Positions 16,181-21,952 of a stretch of 21,952 nucleotides of DNA are shown here, one piece after another. Source of the stretch: Ignavibacteriales bacterium. Lineage in GTDB: Bacteria; Bacteroidota; Ignavibacteria; Ignavibacteriales; Ignavibacteriaceae. A program made the translations under genes and the position numbers. The DNA is taken from the NCBI GenBank assembly GCA_003538625.1, contig DPRR01000045.1, forward strand, positions 1 to 21,952, read 5' to 3'. The notes beneath the pieces are model-generated. The model was not told the origin of the DNA, ran no database searches, and worked only from the letters and a program-made list of their open reading frames with translations. Numbering within the stretch: position 1 is the stretch's first letter; every line of letters begins with the position of its first letter.

Positions 16181-16312
16181 GCACTGGTGTTTTAGAAGCG
16201 GACAATTTAATGTCTCAATAGGTCAGGGAGTCATCAGAACACCGTGCTGTATATAGACTTATTACCCGTCATAGACTTTCGTCTGTTACCTCTAGTCTCA
16301 GCCACGAATGGC
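16181..16312 (-). ncRNA. Structured RNA leader, array D (two modules)
   Basis: Read on the minus strand. First comes a GCCA-TTCG-TGGC hairpin (16312-16301). Then a module closed by GCTGAGACT-like bases pairing with AGTCT and CAGC, holding AGAC-GAAA-GTCT (16284-16273, GNRA loop) followed by ATGACGGGTAATA. A second module follows, closed by GCAC-GGTGTT (181-184 and 186-191 after 16000) with AACACC-GTGC (16238-16247), one bulged base, with inner GACA/TGTC hairpin at 16201-16214. The two closing stems share bases and may be alternatives. The GAAA-capped 4-bp hairpin plus ACGGGTAATA joiner matches modules in arrays A, B and C. It ends about 77 bases before the gene at 16104. Inferred as a leader RNA; no transcript evidence. 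Confidence 0.5.
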
Positions 16313-16326
16313 AGCTACCACACCCA

Positions 16327-16575
16327 TTATTTAATATTTATTTTTATTTCCCTAACGTGATTTTTCTTTTTGAACACTATATAATTTTTATGACCATCCC
16401 AATGTGAATGCTTAACAAATTCAATCTCATACATTGGTGTCACTCTTGTTTCGCCATTTTTCAAATCCTGAAGCTGTAATAAAAAATTTTTACCTTCATC
16501 AGAATTCCAATACTCTTCAATCCAGATTGATACAAATGAATCACCATCATAACGAATCTTTTTAGAATTCCACAC
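16327..16575 (-). CDS. Hypothetical protein, at least 82 residues, start uncertain
   Basis: From the GTG at 16575 the protein reads MWNSKKIRYDGDSFVSIWIEE and ends VREIKINIK; it is basic, strand-rich and aromatic, with no domain recognised. The frame stays open without a stop for 49 codons upstream, to 16725, and that part is also protein-like (PDVTINVVRTWQGKSTL, LWSGLNIHRRDAKRILNHKV). There is no ATG, GTG or TTG in the extension, but AAAAGG lies about 9 bases before an ATT at 16695 (ATT-AAG-CCT). Either a rare ATT start gives 122 residues, or the true start was lost and the gene is a 5' remnant, or the extension is chance. The GTG itself has no ribosome site. Confidence 0.6.
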   Translation of the reverse strand: MWNSKKIRYDGDSFVSIWIEEYWNSDEGKNFLLQLQDLKNGETRVTPMYEIEFVKHSHWDGHKNYIVFKKKNHVREIKINIK

Positions 16576-17358
16576 TTTGTGATTTAATATTCTTTTTGCG
16601 TCTCTACGATGAATGTTTAATCCAGACCATAAGCGAGTTAGAGTAGATTTACCCTGCCAAGTTCTTACAACATTGATCGTTACATCAGGCTTAATTTTCA
16701 GTTTCCTTTTTTTTGATTTTATTTATTCATTTTATGTACCACACAGAATCCTTAATTTTTTAAGTACAATCAAAGTGAGACGATATGTAAATTTTTCAAA
16801 ACTGTAATTAATACCTAAAATTCTTGGACATAAGAACCCGTATTGAAATCCAAAATGAAGAAACCCTAATATTGAAATTTTCCACTATATGTTTGTGGAT
16901 TATATCCAAGTCATTGTATCTGATCTTTTTGTGTTATTATTTATGAATAAAGAGATTATATTCAGGCTGCATCCTGCGGCTAATTTATATGTAATCATTT
17001 CCCAACCTCAATATTTTTAGCCTCACTCCTATATGGGAATTTTGGTATCCATAAATTGTCATTATTATTCATCAAACTTGCTTTAGCACGTGCACGACCA
17101 AGAGATGAAAGTAGAGTAATCCATATTTTCAGCAATTGAATAGTTCAATAGAAATAAAATCCAATCTCCAAGTACGAAATACAAGTACTGAAAATGAATT
17201 GAACAAACTAAGCTGAATTAAATTTTGAAAATCCCGAGAAGAAATAATTTCAAAAGAGAACTCAATTCTTAAAAAAATGCTAGATATTTAATTAAATAAT
17301 TTTAAATTATTTATATTAAATGATAAATGTATAAGAAAAATTTTAAAGGGTGGAATAA
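16576..17358. other. Spacer between divergent genes, with possible gene remnant
   Basis: About 780 bases. The left ~150 may belong to the gene at 16327 (open upstream frame to 16725). A short protein-like frame lies at 16995-17135 on the minus strand. CAAGTAC occurs twice close together near 17170-17195. The rest is AT-rich and must hold the promoter of the rightward 636-residue gene; I do not place it. No tRNA or terminator recognised. Confidence 0.5.
16995..17135 (-). pseudogene. Possible gene remnant, 46 codons
   Basis: An open minus-strand frame reads KIWITLLSSLGRARAKASL then MNNNDNLWIPKFPYRSEAK and IEVGK before TGA. Its composition is protein-like, yet the only starts are a TTG at 17135 or an internal ATG, neither with a ribosome site, and a stop lies just upstream. 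It could be the C-terminal end of a lost gene, a tiny gene, or chance. Confidence 0.25.
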
Positions 17359-19269
17359 TTGGAAAAAGAAATAACATTTAGCGATGGAACAGGTTTAATA
17401 ATTGAGACACTCGATCTTGATTTTAGGAATGGCTTTAAGAATGAAATAGATCTTCAAAATTCCGGTGAGCTTAGAATTTTTATTCCAGATTGGGAAAAAC
17501 TTCTTTCTTCGGAATCATTCTTACATCCTTTTCTTAAGAGATATGGATCAGAACAATTTTCTGAATTCATAATAGCATTTTATTTAGAGTATTATCGAAC
17601 AACACATTTTGATGTAAAGGGTCAATATCTCCGCAGTACATTAAAGAATACTCGAACATTCAAGATAAATTCGATGGACTATAATAATCTCATACGGGAA
17701 CTGCTTGTTAAGCAGGAAAAAATCTGGCCCACAAAGAAGGAAGAGGAAGATGCAAAGTTAAAAATTGAATATTCAATTTTAGATGTGACCGGTTATTCTG
17801 TTCAAAAATTATTTTTTAAAGCCGCCTATGATGAAATTGACGAAATTGATCAAACATTGCGCGCACAAAAACGTTTTTCGAAACAATATTTTAAGAAAAT
17901 CGTTCAATATTTTGTGAAAATTAATACTCAGAATATTGGCGAAAATATTGAGAATAAAAAAGAAAAATCTAGAACGAGATATACGAAAAGAGAAATTGAT
18001 GAATTAAAAGACTACCTTGCTGAAGATCCGATTTTCGAAGAGTTAAGATCAACAGATTTCGGTAAGGTACTAACGACAGTAAAATCGATGCTTCCCAGAT
18101 ATTCTCAGAATGGGCAACAGTCACCTGAATTAAAAGAAAATAAGGACAATAAAACACAAACAGCCGTAAGCAATGAGGAGCTTAATAAAATAGTAAAGGA
18201 AGCACTTCAATCATTAGATGAATTTCTTGTTGGAAAGAAAAGTAAAGAGAAAATAGAAAAGATTCAGAATTGGATAGATCGAATAAAGCACATTCATTCA
18301 CAGCCTGAACCCCTTAATCGTGCTGTTCTTGTGTATATCAATGATACGTTCGCCAGTACACAAGGAATGGTTGAGCAAATTAATTTAGCAATTGAAATGT
18401 TATTCCGACGTTGTTATAGGGAATGGGCAAAAAAAACTTTTGATGAATTAAATAAGAACGAAAACCTCACTAAGCCAGAAAAAAGGTTATTTATTCTAAT
18501 GCATATAGGTACACCATATCTCGGTTACAGAACTCCTGTATTTGATCCACTTTTATTAAAATATCTTAACTTTAAAAATCTTAACCTATATACCTTTTTG
18601 CTCTCTTCAGTCTTTAAACTTCATAAAATTGATGATATCGATCTTAAATTAATGAATGTACAGTTATTTCTATCTTTTCTTAAATTTTATGTATTCTGGC
18701 TAAGTTTAAGTCGGTCAAGAGAGAATGAGCGTAAACAGAATTTAGAGTACAAAAAAAGATTCGTAGTAGATCAATTCATGGAAAATAAATCTTGGGATGA
18801 AAAAGATCTTGATACATTCAAAGTGGAGAAAAACAAAAAAGAAAGTGAAATTTCTAAATATGAAGAAATTGATTTAAAGGATATTGAAATAGACTCTGAT
18901 GAACCTGAGAGTGAAATTCTAAATCTCTCGGGATATTTTAAGAGTTTTTCTGTATTGGATGAGGACACTTCAAAAATTGAAACAGATAAGATTAACTATC
19001 ATACGATGTCGGTTAAAAAACCTGGAGTTGATGTTAAAAAAGCAATAAATGTCAATCTTAAAGATTTTTTTTTCAAAGACATAATAGAAAAATACTGTAA
19101 TGCAAAAGAGCAAGAATTAATATATGAACACTTAATCAAAAAGGAAACTTATGAAGAGATTGGAAAAAAACTTAAAATTTCCAGTCCTGCAATTTCGAAA
19201 AGAGTAACAAAAATCTTAAATAGATTATCCCAAGTAGAAGAATTAAAGGAACTACTAACTGAAATGTAA
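17359..19269 (+). CDS. Large protein with C-terminal sigma region 4-like helix-turn-helix
   Basis: 636 residues from a TTG start, supported by AAAGGGTGG ending 5 bases before it; the next ATG is codon 105. The C-terminus (~578-625) reads as a sigma-70 region 4-type helix-turn-helix: NAKEQELIYEHLIKKETYEEIG, then KKLKISSPAISKRVTKILNRL, close to the family pattern 'ytyeEIa..L.is..aVskr...il..L'. Just before it is a very acidic, Lys/Glu-rich linker (~490-525). The N-terminal ~480 residues are helical, charged and with coiled-coil tendency (residues ~150-300), and match nothing I know; no sigma region 2 motif, nuclease or ATPase motif was found. No signal peptide or membrane helix is clear. It may be a phage- or element-encoded transcription regulator or divergent sigma factor; this is inference from the last ~50 residues. 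Confidence 0.75.
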   Translation: MEKEITFSDGTGLIIETLDLDFRNGFKNEIDLQNSGELRIFIPDWEKLLSSESFLHPFLKRYGSEQFSEFIIAFYLEYYRTTHFDVKGQYLRSTLKNTRTFKINSMDYNNLIRELLVKQEKIWPTKKEEEDAKLKIEYSILDVTGYSVQKLFFKAAYDEIDEIDQTLRAQKRFSKQYFKKIVQYFVKINTQNIGENIENKKEKSRTRYTKREIDELKDYLAEDPIFEELRSTDFGKVLTTVKSMLPRYSQNGQQSPELKENKDNKTQTAVSNEELNKIVKEALQSLDEFLVGKKSKEKIEKIQNWIDRIKHIHSQPEPLNRAVLVYINDTFASTQGMVEQINLAIEMLFRRCYREWAKKTFDELNKNENLTKPEKRLFILMHIGTPYLGYRTPVFDPLLLKYLNFKNLNLYTFLLSSVFKLHKIDDIDLKLMNVQLFLSFLKFYVFWLSLSRSRENERKQNLEYKKRFVVDQFMENKSWDEKDLDTFKVEKNKKESEISKYEEIDLKDIEIDSDEPESEILNLSGYFKSFSVLDEDTSKIETDKINYHTMSVKKPGVDVKKAINVNLKDFFFKDIIEKYCNAKEQELIYEHLIKKETYEEIGKKLKISSPAISKRVTKILNRLSQVEELKELLTEM

Positions 19270-19343
19270 TTAGGAAAGGTTTATATAATCAGTAATATAT
19301 TCTTAAAAATTATATGGTTGAGTAATATTTATAGTTTTAACTA

Positions 19344-19590
19344 GGTTAATATTATCTGCTCTTCCTTCCCATTAATAAGTACAGGCGATAACTACATTAC
19401 AGATTTTAATAGGTCCCAGCGGTAGTAAACCTACTGAACGGTCAATCGGAAATATGGACAGACGTGACTGCTTCCACCGAAAGACTAACGTCACGGCTGG
19501 GACTGAATATTTGGTTAACATTATCTGCTCTTCTTTCCCATTAATAAGTACGGGGAAAACTACATTACAAATTTTAATAGGTCCCAGCGG
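19344..19590 (+). repeat. Tandem duplication heading array A (169-base period)
   Basis: Bases 19344-19422 (79) and 19513-19590 (78) are near-identical direct repeats: GGTTAA-ATTATCTGCTCTTC, TTCCCATTAATAAGTAC, ACTACATTACA, TTTTAATAGGTCCCAGCGG, with a few substitutions and one indel. Each includes CCCATTAA pairing imperfectly with TTAATAGG, then the 5' arm of a module closing stem. The second copy lacks a matching 3' arm, so it is a partial unit running into the leader of the gene at 19698. Confidence 0.85.
19413..19503 (+). ncRNA. Structured RNA module A1
   Basis: The closing stem GTCCCAGC (19413-19420) pairs with GCTGGGAC (19496-19503). Inside are a GTAG/CTAC hairpin (19422-19434, loop TAAAC), the joiner TGAACGGTCAATCGG, and a CGTGAC/GTCACG stem (19463-19468 with 19490-19495) that abuts the closing stem. 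This is a three-way-junction layout. The partial copy A2 (from 19581) has GGGA-GAAA-TCCC (19589-19600) followed by TAACGGTAGATGGAC, so the loop sequence changes while the hairpin and ACGG joiner persist. It precedes the gene at 19698 on the same strand. No known RNA family recognised. Confidence 0.55.
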
Positions 19591-19697
19591 GAGAAATCCC
19601 TAACGGTAGATGGACTTTAGAACAGAATAAGGTTTATTTACTTTCCTCCAAGCTGTAAATGATTTCTAATTTATTCAATAACAATTAGGAGATAAAA

Positions 19698-20105
19698 ATG
19701 CATAATGAATCAACAAAAACTTATAAGGCATTTAGTGGTCTTGATATTTGCTCGGATGAGGACCTTACTTTACTCAAAGACACATTACGCTTCAACTATA
19801 CACGGGTAATCATTAGGAATTATGGGACAAATAATCACTTGCTTCCAAAAACTATGGCAATTTTATATACCGCTCCGCTTCCAAATTCAATTAAAGGTTC
19901 ACAAATAAGGGCAGCTATTGTAAAAACGAGTTTTGATTTCTTCGATGAAAAATGTTTATTAGGTTTTCATTACTTCTATAGGCTCGAAGTACAAGAAGTT
20001 TTATGCAAAGGTGAGTTTACTTTGAATCGCCTGCCCACATATAGTCCATTTCTGGGTTATTTAAAAATCGGAGGAAATTTATCCACAATTGCTAGAAATA
20101 ATTAA
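19698..20105 (+). CDS. Hypothetical protein, 135 residues
   Basis: TAGGAGAT sits 5-6 bases before the ATG, a strong ribosome site. The protein has a helical, acidic start (SDEDLTLLKDTLRF), then strand-like segments (YTRVIIRNYG, TMAILYTAPLPN, QIRAAIVKTSFDFFD, LGFHYFYRLEVQEVLCKGEFTL) and a Ser/Gly/Asn-rich end. There is no signal peptide or domain that I recognise. It is flanked by structured arrays: A upstream, B downstream. Small, orphan-looking and codirectional with the next two small genes, it reads as accessory cargo. Confidence 0.75.
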   Translation: MHNESTKTYKAFSGLDICSDEDLTLLKDTLRFNYTRVIIRNYGTNNHLLPKTMAILYTAPLPNSIKGSQIRAAIVKTSFDFFDEKCLLGFHYFYRLEVQEVLCKGEFTLNRLPTYSPFLGYLKIGGNLSTIARNN

Positions 20106-20143
20106 AGACTCCACATTAACAGGTTAAAAAGATCTTCACTTCT

Positions 20144-20632
20144 TTCCCATTAATTAATAGATGGGTCTTTATATCTCTGTGATAGCTCATCTATATCAGA
20201 GTAAAATACAGATGACCAGGAGTATTGATTTCATTCTGTAGCGAATTAATGGTCTGACTGGGCGAAAGCTCTACGAGTAATCCAGAGACTATTAGCCTCA
20301 AGTGATCCCGCCACACGGATTAAGAATCACTGGTCAGACCGCATATTTTTGGCTGTTGGTGTAGCGAAAGCTATGATAAACAGGCAAAACTGGGAATATT
20401 GCCTGTAACCAGGACCACAGCCCTCTAATCTTCTAAGCTGTTATCGTTGCCACCTCGAATTATAATGGTAGTCATGTTGTCAGTGGCAAAAATCTACGAT
20501 TCCCCGCAACATAATAAGGTCCATCCTCAAGAGTGGGCCGCTTAATTTAAATGGACTGATATGACCATCCCAAGAGAAAGGCTATAGTAGCTGCTGCCGG
20601 GCTCTGGTTCACGCTGCAATATCAGTCCTATG
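20144..20632 (+). ncRNA. Structured RNA array B (about five stems, ~490 bases)
   Basis: The leader TTTCCCATTAATTAAT contains a CCCAT/ATGGG hairpin (20146-20165), followed by a CTCTG/CAGAG hairpin. Module B1: GGTCTGAC (20251-20258) with GTCAGACC (20333-20340), inside it GGGC-GAAA-GCTC (20260-20271) and GTGAT/ATCAC (20302-20330). Module B2: GGCTGT-GGT with ACCACAGCC (20351-20360, 20414-20422), inside it TAGC-GAAA-GCTA (20362-20373) and ACAGGCAA/TTGCCTGT (20380-20406). Then TTGCCAC/GTGGCAA (20447-20489), GGTCCA/TGGGCC (20518-20539), and GGACTGATAT/ATATCAGTCC (20553-20562, 20619-20628). The last stem ends 45 bases before the gene at 20673. Whether it is one large RNA or several modules is unknown. 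There is no plausible coding frame. Confidence 0.6.
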
Positions 20633-20672
20633 TTTTTATCATTTACAAATAAAAAAATAAAGGAAATGTGAA

Positions 20673-21062
20673 ATGGAAAAAAATAAAAGTCTTAGTGTTA
20701 AAGCTGTGTTTGCCATTCCGAAAGATCCTGATTATACAGGTGAATATCTGGATATGATTTTGGAGGATTCGATTCGGAAATTTTACGGAATGTCAACTCA
20801 CATTCCTAGTTTACCAAGTGAGTTTGCTCTCAAACTTGTACTGTACGATGAGGTTTCAAAAACAGCGGATGCTGCAAAAGCCGTCTGGATGACTGCTAAA
20901 AAAGATTCTGCTTATCTTGCAGAATTAGGTAAAGAGGTTGATTTCTATAACCTCGAAGTTGTTGAAATCTTTTCTTCTGGTGAATTTGAAGAAGAGATTA
21001 ATATTATAAATGGCCAAGAAATTAGAACAGGTAAAATTATTATAAATAATAACCAAAATTAA
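20673..21062 (+). CDS. Hypothetical protein, 129 residues
   Basis: Begins MEKNKSLSVKAVFAIPKDPDYTGEY; AAAGGAAA lies about 7 bases before the ATG. It is acidic, with alternating helix and strand: a strand (SVKAVFAIPK), helices (LDMILEDSIRKFYG, SKTADAAKAVWMTAKKDSAYLAELGKEV), strands (FALKLVLYDE, FYNLEVVEIFSSGEF) and an Asn/Ile-rich tail. Soluble and cytoplasmic by sequence; no domain recognised. It follows array B on the same strand and is followed by array C. Confidence 0.75.
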   Translation: MEKNKSLSVKAVFAIPKDPDYTGEYLDMILEDSIRKFYGMSTHIPSLPSEFALKLVLYDEVSKTADAAKAVWMTAKKDSAYLAELGKEVDFYNLEVVEIFSSGEFEEEINIINGQEIRTGKIIINNNQN

Positions 21063-21164
21063 TTTTAAAGCGCAAAAATATTTAAAAATCTAATATTTTT
21101 CTTTGAAACCTCTATCTCAAAATTCTTCAGATTTTAAAATGCTGTTGTAAGTTGGTCACACTCT

Positions 21165-21485
21165 TATAATGGTTCGAACTGCTTTCCATTATATTCTAAT
21201 CAGATATAATTCCCTGGGTCAGTGTTGTGAAAGCTAGGATGGCATAGATGGCTCTGCCACCCTAATAATACTGGCCCACTTATTTAATCAAAGCTAATAC
21301 AGATGGCCACTTTCTGTATAGTAAATGTGTTTTGTGGCTAGGGCTCTCATAACCCGAATTTTTGAGAAACACATTTAGGTCCAGTAGGATGGGCTGGGCC
21401 GAATATTTTAATGGGCCAGTGATGTGGTGAACGCCAAAGACGGAGTATAGATAGTTCCGATCCCTTACTATCGGCACTGGCCCTC
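21165..21485 (+). ncRNA. Structured RNA array C (about five stems, ~320 bases)
   Basis: The leader hairpin TATAATGG/CCATTATA (21165-21193) overlaps a degenerate TTTCCATTAT leader. Module C1: TGGGTCAGT (21215-21223) with ACTGGCCCA (21270-21278), enclosing TAGG-TGGCA/TGCCA-CCTA (21235-21264). Then ATACAGA/TCTGTAT (21297-21319), TAAATGTGTTT/AAACACATTTA (21322-21377) and GGTCCAG/CTGGGCC (21378-21400). Module C2: GGGCCAGTG (21413-21421) with CACTGGCCC (21475-21483), enclosing TGGT-GAAC-GCCA (21425-21436), the joiner AAGACGGAGTATA and GATAGT/ACTATC (21450-21472). C1 and C2 end alike, with ACTGGCCC then CTTATTTAA and AAAGCT. It precedes the gene at 21666. Confidence 0.6.
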
Positions 21486-21665
21486 TTATTTAAAAAGCTC
21501 TAGAGGTGAGGCTACTAACAGCTTGGCAACTAACAAGCTGAAAGTAACAGAAAGATGAACTTCAGAAATTTAACTAATATAATTTATAAACAAAGCCTGA
21601 ACTATTCTCGCAGTCTTTTGAGTTGCGGATTAATTTTTTACAGGCGAAATAGAAGGAGAACTAAA

Positions 21666-21923
21666 ATGTTACCAGGATTAAAAATATGCCACGATTGTGG
21701 AGCAAAGCCCGGAGAAATACATAAAGAAAATTGTGACGTTGAAAGATGTTCTGTTTGTGGCGGACAAAGGTTGACTTGCGATTGCGAAGGGCACGACAAA
21801 GAATTTGCAAGATGGACAGGTCTATGGCCGGGCGAAGCGGAAGCCACTTTATTAGGGATTGATTTGAATGAATTGGCAAGAATAGGTTACGAACGAATAT
21901 TTTTTATTAAACCGAAAGGTTAG
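21666..21923 (+). CDS. Small zinc-ribbon-like protein, 85 residues
   Basis: The ATG at 21666 is chosen because GAAGGAGA lies about 7 bases before it; the frame also opens at 21555 without a good site. The sequence has two cysteine clusters: CHDCGAKPGEIHKENCDVERC, then CSVCGG and CDCEGHD, followed by FARWTGLWPGEAEATLLGIDLNEL and a hydrophobic/basic end. The Cys/His pattern suggests one or two bound zinc ions. The 'RWTG.WPG..EA..LGIDLN' block is one I recall from widespread, uncharacterised small bacterial proteins, often in accessory DNA. Function unknown. A CAGCTT/AAGCTG hairpin lies upstream near 21518-21541, after array C. Only 29 bases of sequence follow it in the window. Confidence 0.8.
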   Translation: MLPGLKICHDCGAKPGEIHKENCDVERCSVCGGQRLTCDCEGHDKEFARWTGLWPGEAEATLLGIDLNELARIGYERIFFIKPKG

Positions 21924-21952
21924 CCCGTAATAAAACTAACTTCTAGAGTAGA

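Noticed and set aside
16181..16247. C/D-box or hammerhead-like motif (CTGATGA on the minus strand)
   Set aside because: No matching GAAA at the required place after a second stem and no D box with terminal stem; a seven-base match by chance.
16613..16807. Plus-strand ORF of 64 codons
   Set aside because: No ribosome site; it overlaps the more protein-like upstream extension of the leftward gene; hydrophobic content comes from T-rich DNA.
19454..19603. Short ORF of 49 codons containing STGKTTLQILIGPSG, Walker A-like
   Set aside because: It runs through the duplicated structured array, has no ribosome site, and the P-loop resemblance is incomplete.
20280..20473. Group I intron core (CCAGAGACTA at ~20283 with a later TAGTC)
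   Set aside because: The P7-like match is short, the intervening sequence folds into self-contained modules, no P4-P6 is seen, and no interrupted exon is present.
21165..21193. tRNA T-arm (GGTTCGAAC)
   Set aside because: The flanks form a TATAATGG/CCATTATA hairpin and no acceptor, D or anticodon arm can be drawn around it.
19344..21540. Integron cassette array with attC sites
   Set aside because: Small genes separated by palindromes fit superficially, but no paired RYYYAAC and GTTRRRY core sites bound the stems, blocks precede genes instead of following them, and no integron integrase is seen.

Overview
The window looks like an AT-rich chromosomal segment from the Ignavibacteria/Chlorobi side of the Bacteroidota. 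The main evidence is the type IX secretion (T9SS) C-terminal sorting domain ending the 1509-residue secreted protein, which has the NFPNPFNPST and VYDILGREVATLV signatures common in that group. Weak Shine-Dalgarno sites on some genes and long AT-rich spacers agree with this. No rRNA, tRNA, CRISPR array, transposase or integrase was recognised.

Left part (1-10500), ordinary chromosome with envelope and secreted functions: the 3' end of a DUF72 gene; leftward genes for a PLDc_N-type membrane protein, a two-helix SHOCT membrane protein and an exported protein with ten CxxCxGxG zinc-binding-type motifs; a rightward lipoprotein with carboxypeptidase-regulatory-like repeats; two tiny single-helix membrane proteins and one doubtful ORF; a small leftward hypothetical gene; and a very large T9SS substrate joining a parallel beta-helix, a metzincin-type protease and HAF repeats. 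Spacers carry clear hairpin terminators, two of which belong to one dispersed repeat.

Middle part (10550-14786), a leftward replication module typical of mobile elements: a DUF5659-like protein, an 896-residue primase-helicase (CHC2 zinc finger, TOPRIM, SF3-like ATPase), an intergenic array of iterons (core TGCCATAGATT, both orientations) around an AT-rich core, then three small overlapping or abutting genes. The layout resembles replication origins of phage satellites and plasmids, where the origin lies beside the initiator/primase gene.

Right part (14787-21952), accessory DNA dominated by small unknown genes and structured noncoding DNA: leftward genes at 15709-16104 and 16327-16575, a 636-residue rightward protein with a sigma region 4-like helix-turn-helix at its C-terminus, and three small rightward genes. 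Four of the small genes are preceded, on their own strand, by 130-490 bases of stem-rich sequence. The stems form repeated modules: a closing stem whose sequence differs from copy to copy but stays complementary, a 4-bp hairpin usually with a GNRA-type loop, a purine-rich ACGG-like joiner, and a second hairpin. Three of the four arrays start with a TTTCCCATTAAT-like leader. I do not recognise this as a named RNA family; it is the best candidate for something undescribed here. One inferred picture is an integrated element replicated by the primase module, carrying small cargo genes each with a structured RNA leader, with the sigma-like protein as a possible regulator. That linkage is not shown by the sequence.
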